Source: an uncultured Flavobacteriaceae bacterium (GTDB lineage: Bacteria; Bacteroidota; Bacteroidia; Flavobacteriales; Flavobacteriaceae). Taken from it: 64,000 nt of DNA. Shown piece by piece: positions 25,771 through 35,899 of the stretch. The translations under genes and the position numbers were made by a program. Where the stretch lies: NCBI GenBank assembly GCA_947494695.1, contig CANLWB010000016.1, positions 1 through 64,000 of the forward strand. The letters run 5' to 3'. Position 1 is the stretch's first letter, and every line of letters starts with the position of its first letter. Below the pieces are notes generated by a model that was not told the DNA's origin, searched no databases, and saw nothing but the letters and a program-made list of their open reading frames with translations.

Positions 25771-27201
25771 TTATTTCTTTATCAGTTTTTTACTTGCCAC
25801 CAATACATTATCGGCATAGATATTAACAAGATAAACTCCTGTATTTAATGTGCTGATATCCATGGGTTGTATTATAGAATTCACCATAGGTATCGTTTTT
25901 AATGTCTTACCATCCATGCTTACGACATCAATTTTTAGGGCAACCTCGCTATTACTTTCAACCCTAAAATGAGCTACGGTGGTCGAAGGGTTTGGATATA
26001 TGTCAATGCTGAAACTATTCGTTTTATTCTCAATATTACCAATTCCTAAAGTGTTATTTTCGATAGTCCATGTTACCGTTCGAATGTGAATGGTTTCATG
26101 ATTCGTAATCTTTAAAAAGGGGGAGTTATCGGTAACAGAAACGGTCAAGGTGTTCGTTCCCGTGTTGAGATCAGACTCTTGAATATTTATACCGTCTACA
26201 TTTGATGCAAACCCAGAACCATTAAGTATCCATGAGCTTTCTAAAGTGTTAGGAGTGGGCTTAATTAGGTTTAAATTGAAACTAATCGGGAAATCCGGGT
26301 TGTTAACTGTATTGGAATTTGGTGTAAAAGAATCTATGGAAGATACAAGGTTATGTATTTTTTTAACAATACCTTCTTTACATACTGCACAAAACTGTTT
26401 ATCGATTAACTCCATAATGCAATTTTGATTCGGTTTATACCAGTCACTACAATTACCAGAACTACAGGTGTACTGGTATATTCCAATGTCGTTTGTGTTT
26501 AACCAGTTTTTCCACCTAATCTGAGTTGGATCTGTTTCCTGAGTCATATTAGTAGCTTCGGCTGCAAGAATATCACCAGGATAATATTCATCTTTTAGAT
26601 TAAATAATGAATGTCCCAGTTCATGAATAGCTACACTAGCTCCAAAAGGACCGTTATAAGTCATAGGGAATTCTCCACCACTACCACCATATATTGGAGT
26701 GTTTACCAAAATTAAAGCCTGATCGTAAGCCGGGAAATGATCTGCCAAAAGCGCGTATATTTTTTCTTCAGTGTTATTCGCACTATGTCCGTCTATTTCG
26801 TAATACAGTAACCGGTGCTTGCCAAAAGCATCGTGAGTAGCATTAAAATAGGTGTCTACATCTACGACTGGGGTAAGAGGAGCTAGTGGTGTTTCATGAG
26901 GGTCAGTACTTGTTCCCGGGTGATCTGCTCCACTTTCATTTGATGGTACTTTTATGGCATATACATTGAAATATTCGGCATATTCCTGGAAGGGAGGTCT
27001 GCTAAACATGTCGTCCGAAAAAAGGGTTGCATCAGTAATAAACTGCGATAATTCAAAACTCTGATAACCTTCACTCAGAATAACTAGGTTTATTCTATTG
27101 TTATCATCTCCCGAAAGCTTGATTGTTTCAATATCAAATACCTGAGCTGAAACAGCATATGAGCTAAAAAAAGATATGATACCAATAAAAAAAAGTCTCA
27201 T
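25771..27201 (-). CDS. M64-family metallopeptidase with T9SS sorting domain
   Basis: This 476-residue protein has a signal peptide (cut after SAQ region, about 20), an M64 catalytic domain starting INLVILSEGY and the zinc motif HELGH (His193, Glu194, His197) followed by DEY (204-206). The family includes the IgA-cleaving peptidase of Clostridium ramosum. Residues 290-385 form an extra beta domain, and from about 398 (YPNPS) a type A T9SS sorting domain follows, so the enzyme is secreted or surface bound. It is downstream of, and two bases from, a lipoprotein gene. Its substrate in this organism is unknown. Confidence 0.92.
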   Translation of the reverse strand: MRLFFIGIISFFSSYAVSAQVFDIETIKLSGDDNNRINLVILSEGYQSFELSQFITDATLFSDDMFSRPPFQEYAEYFNVYAIKVPSNESGADHPGTSTDPHETPLAPLTPVVDVDTYFNATHDAFGKHRLLYYEIDGHSANNTEEKIYALLADHFPAYDQALILVNTPIYGGSGGEFPMTYNGPFGASVAIHELGHSLFNLKDEYYPGDILAAEATNMTQETDPTQIRWKNWLNTNDIGIYQYTCSSGNCSDWYKPNQNCIMELIDKQFCAVCKEGIVKKIHNLVSSIDSFTPNSNTVNNPDFPISFNLNLIKPTPNTLESSWILNGSGFASNVDGINIQESDLNTGTNTLTVSVTDNSPFLKITNHETIHIRTVTWTIENNTLGIGNIENKTNSFSIDIYPNPSTTVAHFRVESNSEVALKIDVVSMDGKTLKTIPMVNSIIQPMDISTLNTGVYLVNIYADNVLVASKKLIKK

Positions 27202-27203
27202 GC

Positions 27204-27710
27204 TTAGTTAAGTTTAGTTTTTATTAGAGGCTTTGTCTTATTTTTTGAGACGTTAAACATATGTATACTAATGTACCTGGTATCAGTATTTAATTGAAGC
27301 CTTAAAGAAAACCGAGCACTATCGAGATCTACGGTATCTGTTTGAAAAGACTTGGAGTCGTCCAGGTACTCAATAGATTTTAAAAGTGGGTTTTTAATAA
27401 TAGAACTGTCAAGGATACTTGATTTTTTGTCCAATTGGTAACATATCAAGTCACCTTGTTTAAAGTTTTCTTTAGAGTTCTTATGATGGTTTTTTAATCT
27501 TCCTCCAGCCATTTTTTTGTCAATAAAACGAATTTTTTTTTGTCCTTTTGGTGTTTTTTTTATGGCATATTTAAGAAAAACAATCCTAGGAGGGGTTTCG
27601 ATTAGCTTGGTCATGTCTGTCGCATGTTGTTTGGATGCACAATTTAACAGCATGACAAGAACGAAACATACCGATATCGATTTGGCGATATATAATTTTT
27701 GTGTTTTCAA
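27204..27710 (-). CDS. Hypothetical lipoprotein upstream of the M64 peptidase
   Basis: This 168-residue protein has a lipoprotein signal (lipobox LLNC, Cys24). The rest is basic near residues 50-85 and has no motif I recognise. Its stop lies two bases before the M64 start, so the two are one operon. It could be a surface partner of the secreted peptidase, but nothing in the sequence shows this. Confidence 0.65.
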   Translation of the reverse strand: MKTQKLYIAKSISVCFVLVMLLNCASKQHATDMTKLIETPPRIVFLKYAIKKTPKGQKKIRFIDKKMAGGRLKNHHKNSKENFKQGDLICYQLDKKSSILDSSIIKNPLLKSIEYLDDSKSFQTDTVDLDSARFSLRLQLNTDTRYISIHMFNVSKNKTKPLIKTKLN

Positions 27711-27826
27711 AGGTTAAGTAATTGGGGTAAAGTTAAAAAAACAAAGGTTACCTGAAAAGTAAAATTTAAGCCATGTTTCCTACATAAACTATAACAACAT
27801 CTCAGGTAACTTCGTGAAATGTGATC

Positions 27827-28198
27827 TTAACTAAGTAAGTCTTTATATTTGTCTTTGTATCCGTAAAGCACAAGAATATTTAGAACGATTAATACGACTG
27901 CTCCACCAATACCTTCAGGCGCTAGCATAGCATGAAATAATACCGCGTTTACCGAAATACTCATTAAAATAAGTGCTAACAATGCTCCATACTTATTAAA
28001 TATAAATGCCAATCCTGCTACAATTTCTATAATAGCCACCAGCGTTATTAATTTAACAGATGATAATGCTCCAAAGTAAGCTCCGGCTTCAGCAGACATC
28101 TCTCCAAATTCTAAAAAATGGAAAAATTTGTTAAGTCCAAAGAACAGAACGAATAGCCCAAGAAGTATTCTTACGACCATAAAAACTTTTGAATTCAT
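27827..28198 (-). CDS. DoxX-family membrane protein
   Basis: This 123-residue protein has four transmembrane segments with the family's N-terminal pattern (VVRILLGLFVLFFGLNKFFHF) and conserved ENVAGLAF-like segment (IIEIVAGLAFIF). DoxX proteins sit in the inner membrane and have been linked to redox or thiol metabolism. I took the ATG at 28198 rather than 28264, which would add an unrelated tail. It follows the macroglobulin gene by 88 nt on the same strand. Confidence 0.85.
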   Translation of the reverse strand: MNSKVFMVVRILLGLFVLFFGLNKFFHFLEFGEMSAEAGAYFGALSSVKLITLVAIIEIVAGLAFIFNKYGALLALILMSISVNAVLFHAMLAPEGIGGAVVLIVLNILVLYGYKDKYKDLLS

Positions 28199-28286
28199 AA
28201 TAATATGTTTATTAGTTATTAGACTGAAATATAGTGAATTAATAATTAATTCGCTATTTGTCATCAGTCGATTTGTCGCATAACCC

Positions 28287-31200
28287 CTACTTAACTAACA
28301 AACGTGTGCCTTTACTATGACTACTAAATTCTGGAGCATACATGCTTTGAATGGTTGTAATCCCATGACTCATGTCTCCCGCATTATTGACCCTTAAATC
28401 GTATTCAAAAACATAAATTCCTTTTGGTAGATAATCGAAAAAGAAGTTGGTGGAAGCATCTTTAGTACTTTCATAATACCCTAAACCATCTTGCCATTTA
28501 TATTGTGATAACACATTGATAGGTTCTAGACCAGAAGCACGCATATCTTTCATATGAACAAATTCCATAGCTCTATCACTGCGTAATTCTATTCGAACTC
28601 TTACCAGGTCTCCAACCTTCACATGAGTATCTTTCGTGATTTCAGAAATCACCTCTCCTTTATCAGTATTTTGTTTTAAGAATAGTTTTTTCTTTAATTT
28701 AAGAGGGGTTTCTGCCATTGTAATTTTATCTAAATCCTCGAAGTATTGCCAGTATAAACTTCCCCAGGCAATACCGTCTCCTTTTTTGGTGAGTTTTACT
28801 TCTGCCATTTCAGGTTTTATTTCAGAGGCATTCCATGATGTTTTATAGTATCCAGTACCGGCTTCTACCTTGACACCCTCCAATTTTGAAGGCTCTATGC
28901 CTTGGCCCCCAACAACGACATCTACCATATCTGTTACACTTAGCCAATCACTGCCTTGAAGTAATAGCGCATAGACGGCATCTGTAGTAGATTTGGTTGT
29001 ACCCCATCTGTTGGTTTGTTTATTTTTTAACAACCAGATTTTTAAATTATCAATGGTTTCAAGGTTCTTCGTGGCGCTCTGTATAGTGGTTCCAGCTTCT
29101 GAAAACACTTCAATTAACAAGGCTTGCGTTTCAATGGGAGCCTGATACCAAAACCAGGAACTGATATTTTCTTTCCAGTACATGCCTAATTCTTCAGAAG
29201 TAACACTTGTCTCTTTTAGTGACTTTAGAATCTTATTTGCGATTTTAGAGTCGCCGCGTCTATGCGATACAAGCGCCATTAAACCTTTTGCGTATAGTGG
29301 ACGACGCGTCCAATATGTTTGTATTTGTGTATGATAATATTGAATAATGTCTTTGACTTCTTTAGACTTTTTAATGTCGGGAAAGAAGCTTCTCATATAT
29401 AAATAATGCAATTGGTTGTAGGTTAAATGATCCTTTTTTAAGCTAATCTTACTATTATATTTTCTAATGTCTTTGTATTCTTTTACAAATTGAGCGTCCA
29501 GATAATCTATAGCTCTTGAGATCATTTTATTATGAGATTTCTCACTACCTGGTTCTTTTCCAGTTGGAATAACACCAAGTTTAGAAAGGTGACCAAAACC
29601 AGTGATGATATGTTGTGAAATATATCGACTTTCGTACCCACCTTTAAACCAACTCCAACCTCCAGAATCCATTTGATTGCTCTGTAACTTTCTAAGTGCA
29701 AATTGTAAGTCATTATTCATCTTGTTGAGGTCAAAAAGTAAAGCAATACGTTTTTTCTGCTCAGTTTCGCTTTGTGCATCACGTAACCATGGTGTTTCTT
29801 GAATAAGAATGGACTTTAATTCCTGATTTTTTTCAAGGTTTGATATTAGGGCATCACCAGATTTCCATTGATTAAAAACGTCCTGGATCTTTGGATTTGA
29901 ATTAACAATATGGCTGGCAAGGGTATTTGCATAATATCTGCTAAATATTTGTTCGTTGCATTCATGAGGGTATTCCATAAGATAGGGGAGTGCTTGCACG
30001 GCATACCAGGCTGGATTAGATGTTAGTTCTAACGTGAGTTTATGGTTTTTAAGTGTTGTTGAAGTACCTGATGAAGCAAGTTTATCCAAGCGAAATGTTT
30101 TTGTTTGATCACTTCTAATCCACATGGGGAGTGTTTCGGTAACCAATATTCTGTTTGATAATACGGGTAACGCATTTTGTTCACCGTCACTAAAAGTTTC
30201 TGCTTTAGCGATAACTTGATATTGAACAGCCTGCACATGATCTGGAATGTTTAAACGCCATGAAACTTGTGTGTTGCCTTTAGAATCCACAGTAAACGTT
30301 TGGGTGCCGAGCGTCGTTGAAGTGTGCGCGTTCGGTGTGTTGTTTCGACCATGCTCAACATCCAGAAGTATTTTGGAGACATCCTTCCCAGAGATAGCGT
30401 CGGTTAAAACTAGTGTGGCCTCTCCTGATAGCGATTTCTTAGTAAGGTTCGCAATTTTTGTACTAATCGTTATAGCATCACCAGCTCTTAAAAATCGAGG
30501 AGCGTTTGGTATCACCATGAGTTCCTTTTGAGTCACTGTACTCAACCTTTTAACTGCACTTTCCAGAGTTTTGGTATGTGCTAATAATTGTAAATTCCAT
30601 TGCGTTAATGCTTCGGGTGTCGTGAAGCTAAAACTAACGTGCCCATTGGCATCTGTTTTTAAATGCGGAAAGAAAAAGGCTGTTTCCTGAAGGTTCTTAC
30701 GAATTTTAACAGCATCGAATTTGGATGTATTGTCTGACCCTATGCTGTCATTTTCGGGTTTTTCTATGTTTGCTTCCTGTTCTTTTTTGTTTTCAGAAGC
30801 ACTATAGCCATTAGTAGCAATAACATCGTCTAATTCGGCACTGCTTTCAAGCATTGGAGCAGCGGAGGTTTCCTGTTCTTCAGATAGATCAAGCGGCGCA
30901 TTTTTTGATAAGGAACGATTGGCATGTCCAAGAATTCTTATTGAACTGTAATTCATATTAAAGCCAAACCAATCCAGCTGATCATAGTGTTGAGAAAAAG
31001 AAGACGTTACAAGTTTGTTATTATAAACGTTGAAATAGTGTGTGCCGAAACTTCGATGTCCGTTGTTATTATAGTGTGAATAATAGCGGGGTTTATTAAT
31101 TGGAGAGAATGCCCATGAATGGGATCTAAACTGATCTAAAGAAGCATCATACATGCCTGCCAGTAACTCAGCACTCACTTTATCTCCCTGAGGCCCCTTT

Positions 31201-34200
31201 ATTTTAAAACTCCAGGTTTCATCTGTTCCGGGTTGAAGTTTATCTCTAAAAGTAGAGGTTTCAATTTCCAATTGACTATTTGGGTAAGGAACCGAAATAG
31301 CGAGGCTATTTGATTGGAAACTATTAAACGCGGCAAAGCTATAATTAATCTGAAAACCACCAATATCTTCAGCAGTGACAGGAATGGTAACTGTTTTTTT
31401 ATTATTATTGAGCTTTAAGATTTGAGTTTTAATGATTTTACTATTTTTTTCAATATGTATGGTCACATTAAGCTGCTCTGCAGCCGACCCTAAAGTTATT
31501 ACAGCGTTATCTCCAGGTTTATAACTTGTCTTATCTGTTGAGATAGAGAACAGTTGCTGGTCTGCCAAGGTTTTATCTGAATGACTGTACAAAGCGGTTA
31601 TAACTTCGTCTTTAACCCATTGACCAAATTTATCTTTACTCTCCAAAACGATGATATAAGATCCGGATTCCCATTTTTTAATTTTACCAAGTTTGAGTTC
31701 GCTTGTTTTTTCCGTGTTAAAAGCTGCCGTGAAAACAGGTGCACTCCTTTCCCACTTTGTAATATCGTGCTCGTTACCATAGGCTTCATGAGGGAAGGTG
31801 TTTTGAAATGCTTCCTTTGAAAATTCATTGTAATCTGGTGCACCCCACGGTCTTGGTCTCATAACCTTTTTAGGAGCGGTTAACTTGTGAATTTTAACCG
31901 TTCCTTCTGCCGGGATAAATGTTCCGTTTAGATTTCTGGTATCAATTTTAATGGTATTCGTTTTTTTAGTTTTATCGATAAGATTGGAAACAAATATGTT
32001 TGCTGTTAGCGCATGATATCCTACATGGACTATAGTAGTGGCACTTCTCGTTTCTCCATTAAGATCGGTAACATCGACCGTCACCTCATAATTAAAAACA
32101 GGGAGATTGGCTTTATCAACAGCGCTATCTGGAATGGCTTTAAAGGTTATTTCAAATTCCCCTTTACTGTTTGTGATCGTCTCACCATGTGTAATTTCCT
32201 GAGGTTTGTTGAAAATAGATGGGTAGTACCAGTAACACCAACGAGGATATTGAACTTTTCTGTGAACCCGATAGACGACTTTAGCATCGGTAATCTGGCT
32301 TCCAGCGTAGGCTAAAGCATGCCCTTTTAAAGATACAGAATCGTTAACCTTGTATGTTTGGGTAATTGGTTGAAAGCTCGTTTCGAACTTTGGGCGTTTA
32401 TATTCTTCTACAGAAAAAGCGTGATGTGAGTATGCATCTTTATGCTTGAAACTCGCAACAACTTCTATGACATAATTACCATTTAATCCCCCGTTTGGTA
32501 AAACAAATTCACCGGATACTGATCCAAATTCATTGGTTTTAAATGTTAATTTTTGTAGTTCTTCATTATTCGCGTTACGCAGTGTTGCATAAACGTTCAG
32601 GTTTGGTAAAACTTCAGACTTCCCTTTTTCTGCTTTTAAAGTAATGGCTTTAAAATAAACGGTTTGCCCGGGTCTGTAGATGCTTCTGTCTGTAAATATG
32701 AAAGATTTAATCTCCGCTTCTTTGGAATTACGGTTACTAGAATAGCCAATATAGTAACTTCCAAAATGAGCCACATCGTCTAAATATTTGATTTCGGCTG
32801 AAACGTTTCTATAGTAAGTATTAGGGGTTCTGTTAATTTTTATTTCACCAAAAGCATCAGTAGTGTGTTCTGTCGTAGTTAGAATTCTGCTACCGCTTTT
32901 AAAATAGCTTAGTTTTACAGATGCATTTTTTATAGGTGTTCCATGGTTTCGGTCAATGATTTGATAAGAAGCAAATTCTGAAGTTGTGTTTTCAATAAAG
33001 GCAAGATTGGTGACCTGTATAGTACTAAAAGAAAAGATACTCGTGTCATTTTCAAGAGCAGCATACATTATATAATGTCCATTATCTAGTTTAGGAACGG
33101 TTATTTCTGTGGTATGTAATTGAAAATCGGACTCGTTTCGTAAAGCGCTTTTCCAGTCCTTATGCGATTTTAACTTTTTAATAAACGCTAGCTTTTCTTC
33201 CTGTTGGTATTTTTTGTTAAATTTTTTTAATTGATTTTGACTGACTTTAAGTATTTTAAACTCAAGTTTATTCAGATTCTTGTACTTAATCAATACCCGT
33301 GCGTTTTGTTGAATAGGAATAACTTTTTCAGTTATAATTTGCAATGAAGGTAATTCTATTTGCTCTTTTAAGACCAAACACTTTTTAGCGCCCACACTAT
33401 TAGGATACTTGGAAATAACTTCTTCACAAATAGCTCTGGCTTCCTTGACCTTCCAACGGTTCGTTTCGTTGATTTTAGGTTGGTAATTTTGACCTTGTAT
33501 ATGATATTGCGAGGCTATCTCGTAGTCGTAAAGTGTCGAAGTTGGGTTTGCTTTTAATGATTCTTTTTCTGCGATTAAGGTGTGTAATAGCAAAGCTTGT
33601 TTATCGCTAAACGTGGCATGTTGGTTTATAAATTTTAGACGACGAATATTTATATCGGCCAAGGCCATGGACGTTTCGTCTTTTGCATGAAATTTGATTA
33701 AGTTTTGATAGACTTTTAGGGCATTAAGTTGTAAAGACGCACTATCTTTTGATGCTATTTTTAATGTAGAAAACGTCTTAAAGTCATCCATAAATTTAGG
33801 ATTGTCTATTTCAAATTTATAAGAAGGACTAGTAATATGAGTTTCATCTGTTTGGTAGAATTCTAACGCATTGTGACTTAGAAAATCAAATAAGGTGGGT
33901 CTGTAAATTTTAGAATCTTTCGACTCAGCAAGAATGTCTTCATAAGCACTTAGAGGTTCAAGTTGTAACATTAACCCATTATGTAATGAATTTTGATAAT
34001 GTAAATGAATCTCATCAAATAAGGTTTGTAAATCCCAAGTTCTAAAATCGGTTACATCTACCTTTTCACTGGTTTTTGTCCTATTGTAGAATTTCCAACG
34101 ACTTCCATTAAAGTATTGCCAATACATATTGGCCAGAATACTTTCTAGCACATTTTTTGCAGGGAATTTACTTTTCTCTATTTCTTCTTTGAATTCATTT

Positions 34201-34457
34201 ATAATTTTAAGTTGAGCATCTTCTTCTAAAATCAGAGCATATTTGCCTTTATGGAGCATGCTCTTAATAATTTGAGGCGTATTCTGGTTCTTTGCCGCCA
34301 ATTTCGAGATGTCATCAACAACTTTTAGAGCCGACTTGGGTAAGCCCTCATTTTGAAACTGATCGACCTTTTTCCATAACGCTTCATAACTGTTATGTTG
34401 AGCATTGGAGAATGTAGCGAATAATACGATCATTATTAGGGGTAAGGTATTTTTCAT
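28287..34457 (-). CDS. Large alpha-2-macroglobulin-family protein
   Basis: This 2056-residue protein has a signal peptide (about 1-19) with no lipobox, an N-terminal helical region of about 350 residues, repeated beta-sandwich MG domains (for example FIFTDRSIYRPGQTVYFKA near 590), an A2M domain and a thioester motif CNEQ (Cys1500, Gln1503) within an alpha/alpha-barrel-like domain. The C-terminus is a receptor-binding-like beta domain. Macroglobulins trap attacking peptidases through a covalent thioester. The bait region, probably near 1150-1210, is polar and Glu/Ser rich. No PBP1C gene, the usual partner in Proteobacteria, lies nearby. Location is periplasmic or outer-membrane associated. Confidence 0.93.
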   Translation of the reverse strand: MKNTLPLIMIVLFATFSNAQHNSYEALWKKVDQFQNEGLPKSALKVVDDISKLAAKNQNTPQIIKSMLHKGKYALILEEDAQLKIINEFKEEIEKSKFPAKNVLESILANMYWQYFNGSRWKFYNRTKTSEKVDVTDFRTWDLQTLFDEIHLHYQNSLHNGLMLQLEPLSAYEDILAESKDSKIYRPTLFDFLSHNALEFYQTDETHITSPSYKFEIDNPKFMDDFKTFSTLKIASKDSASLQLNALKVYQNLIKFHAKDETSMALADINIRRLKFINQHATFSDKQALLLHTLIAEKESLKANPTSTLYDYEIASQYHIQGQNYQPKINETNRWKVKEARAICEEVISKYPNSVGAKKCLVLKEQIELPSLQIITEKVIPIQQNARVLIKYKNLNKLEFKILKVSQNQLKKFNKKYQQEEKLAFIKKLKSHKDWKSALRNESDFQLHTTEITVPKLDNGHYIMYAALENDTSIFSFSTIQVTNLAFIENTTSEFASYQIIDRNHGTPIKNASVKLSYFKSGSRILTTTEHTTDAFGEIKINRTPNTYYRNVSAEIKYLDDVAHFGSYYIGYSSNRNSKEAEIKSFIFTDRSIYRPGQTVYFKAITLKAEKGKSEVLPNLNVYATLRNANNEELQKLTFKTNEFGSVSGEFVLPNGGLNGNYVIEVVASFKHKDAYSHHAFSVEEYKRPKFETSFQPITQTYKVNDSVSLKGHALAYAGSQITDAKVVYRVHRKVQYPRWCYWYYPSIFNKPQEITHGETITNSKGEFEITFKAIPDSAVDKANLPVFNYEVTVDVTDLNGETRSATTIVHVGYHALTANIFVSNLIDKTKKTNTIKIDTRNLNGTFIPAEGTVKIHKLTAPKKVMRPRPWGAPDYNEFSKEAFQNTFPHEAYGNEHDITKWERSAPVFTAAFNTEKTSELKLGKIKKWESGSYIIVLESKDKFGQWVKDEVITALYSHSDKTLADQQLFSISTDKTSYKPGDNAVITLGSAAEQLNVTIHIEKNSKIIKTQILKLNNNKKTVTIPVTAEDIGGFQINYSFAAFNSFQSNSLAISVPYPNSQLEIETSTFRDKLQPGTDETWSFKIKGPQGDKVSAELLAGMYDASLDQFRSHSWAFSPINKPRYYSHYNNNGHRSFGTHYFNVYNNKLVTSSFSQHYDQLDWFGFNMNYSSIRILGHANRSLSKNAPLDLSEEQETSAAPMLESSAELDDVIATNGYSASENKKEQEANIEKPENDSIGSDNTSKFDAVKIRKNLQETAFFFPHLKTDANGHVSFSFTTPEALTQWNLQLLAHTKTLESAVKRLSTVTQKELMVIPNAPRFLRAGDAITISTKIANLTKKSLSGEATLVLTDAISGKDVSKILLDVEHGRNNTPNAHTSTTLGTQTFTVDSKGNTQVSWRLNIPDHVQAVQYQVIAKAETFSDGEQNALPVLSNRILVTETLPMWIRSDQTKTFRLDKLASSGTSTTLKNHKLTLELTSNPAWYAVQALPYLMEYPHECNEQIFSRYYANTLASHIVNSNPKIQDVFNQWKSGDALISNLEKNQELKSILIQETPWLRDAQSETEQKKRIALLFDLNKMNNDLQFALRKLQSNQMDSGGWSWFKGGYESRYISQHIITGFGHLSKLGVIPTGKEPGSEKSHNKMISRAIDYLDAQFVKEYKDIRKYNSKISLKKDHLTYNQLHYLYMRSFFPDIKKSKEVKDIIQYYHTQIQTYWTRRPLYAKGLMALVSHRRGDSKIANKILKSLKETSVTSEELGMYWKENISSWFWYQAPIETQALLIEVFSEAGTTIQSATKNLETIDNLKIWLLKNKQTNRWGTTKSTTDAVYALLLQGSDWLSVTDMVDVVVGGQGIEPSKLEGVKVEAGTGYYKTSWNASEIKPEMAEVKLTKKGDGIAWGSLYWQYFEDLDKITMAETPLKLKKKLFLKQNTDKGEVISEITKDTHVKVGDLVRVRIELRSDRAMEFVHMKDMRASGLEPINVLSQYKWQDGLGYYESTKDASTNFFFDYLPKGIYVFEYDLRVNNAGDMSHGITTIQSMYAPEFSSHSKGTRLLVK

Positions 34458-34651
34458 GGATTCTTAAAGTTTACGTCTAATGTACTTTCAAAAGCTATAC
34501 CAAAAAAACAGAGAATGCGTGAACCTGTTATTTGAATGAGTGAAGTTAGTTTTTTTGCAGGTAAAATAGAAAGTTTATTTTTACGTTTTCGACCTATAGG
34601 GTATACTAATTTAGATAACGAGGTCTCTATCAACGCATAAAAAATAGTTAG

Positions 34652-35605
34652 ATGAAAACGTTTTTGCTCCTTTTCTTATTACCTCTAATAACATTTAGCC
34701 AGTCCGATCTGGATGATGTAGAAACACTGTTTCAAAAAAAGCAATTTAAGAAGGCAGAACGGGTGGTAGGTGAATATTTGAAAGAAAAGCCTAATAGTCT
34801 GCGTGGTATTGAATTACTTGGTGATGCTTATGGGCATCAGAAAAAATGGGACGCGGCCATTATTCAATACAAAAAACTGGTTGATAAAAAGGAGAACACT
34901 GCTAATTATCACTATAAATATGGAGGTGCTTTGGGAATGAAAGCTTTATCTATAAGTAAACTAAGAGCATTAGCAATTATTGGGGACGTAAAAAAGGCAT
35001 TTTTAAGAGCTGCCGAACTGGATAAAAACCACCTGGAAACCCGTTGGGCTTTGGTCGAGTTATACATGCAATTACCAGGTATTATTGGAGGGAGTAAAAG
35101 TAAATCACTTTACTATGCCAAGGAGTTGGAAGCACTTTCTAAGGTGGATGGATACCTCGCAAAAGGGTATATCTATGAATATGATAATGAGCCAAAACTT
35201 GCCGAGAAATACTATAAAATGGCTATAAAAGAAGGAGGATCGGTGACTTGTTATAATAAGCTTACCAAATTTTATGAAAAAGAAAAGGCTCCCAAAAAAG
35301 CCATAGAGACTATAGAAGAAGCCCATAAAACGCATCAACGTAATGCGATGCATTATCAAATAGGAAAAGTGGCTGCAGAGTATAATATAGAGTTACAAAA
35401 AGGTGAACGTTGTTTGCATACTTATATACAGAATTATTCTGCCGAAGATGGCGTCCCTAAGGCCTGGGCAAACTATCGCTTGGCACAAATCTATTTACAT
35501 AAAAGAAACAAAGAAAAAGCCCTGGAGTATATTGATCTTGCGATAGCCGAACTTCCTAAAATAAAACTATTTAAAACCCAGAAGGATCGGGTGCTTAGGT
35601 TGTAG
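34652..35605 (+). CDS. Secreted tetratricopeptide repeat protein
   Basis: This 317-residue protein has a signal peptide (MKTFLLLFLLPLITFSQ) and about five TPR-like helix pairs (AERVVGEYLKEKPNSLRGIELLGDAYG, AAIIQYKKLVDKKENTANYHYKYGGALG, KAIETIEEAHKTHQRNAMHYQIGKVA, AWANYRLAQIYLHKRNKEKALEYIDLAI). TPRs bind other proteins. It is divergent from the macroglobulin gene across a 194-nt gap, and both have N-terminal helical repeats. The partner is unknown. Confidence 0.85.
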   Translation: MKTFLLLFLLPLITFSQSDLDDVETLFQKKQFKKAERVVGEYLKEKPNSLRGIELLGDAYGHQKKWDAAIIQYKKLVDKKENTANYHYKYGGALGMKALSISKLRALAIIGDVKKAFLRAAELDKNHLETRWALVELYMQLPGIIGGSKSKSLYYAKELEALSKVDGYLAKGYIYEYDNEPKLAEKYYKMAIKEGGSVTCYNKLTKFYEKEKAPKKAIETIEEAHKTHQRNAMHYQIGKVAAEYNIELQKGERCLHTYIQNYSAEDGVPKAWANYRLAQIYLHKRNKEKALEYIDLAIAELPKIKLFKTQKDRVLRL

Positions 35606-35899
35606 GTTTGGGGTGGTTGATATGATGTATTAAGTATAGGGTATTAAGTATTAAGTATGGCGTATTAAGTACTAAGAGTAGGGAATAAAGTGTGTGTGTG
35701 AGGTATGAAGACATTGACTGTAGATTATAGAAGCAGGAAAATAGACTGATATTGCTAAATTCTGATTACTATGATTGCATATTGAACACGGAACACATAT
35801 ACTAAATACTGTGACTATCTACTGAAACTGAATATTGAACGCTGAAAACTTTACCTGGTATAATTTGGAATTTGAAATCTGGTGTTTGATATTTGCTTC
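35606..35899. repeat. Low-complexity gap with degenerate word repeats
   Basis: The gap holds TATTAAGTA-type words repeated at least four times (35626-35675), then TGAATATTGAAC and GGAATTTGAAATCTGG words. No coding potential, promoter box or hairpin is clear. Similar word-like filler occurs at 47174-47313 and 49525-49573. Confidence 0.5.
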
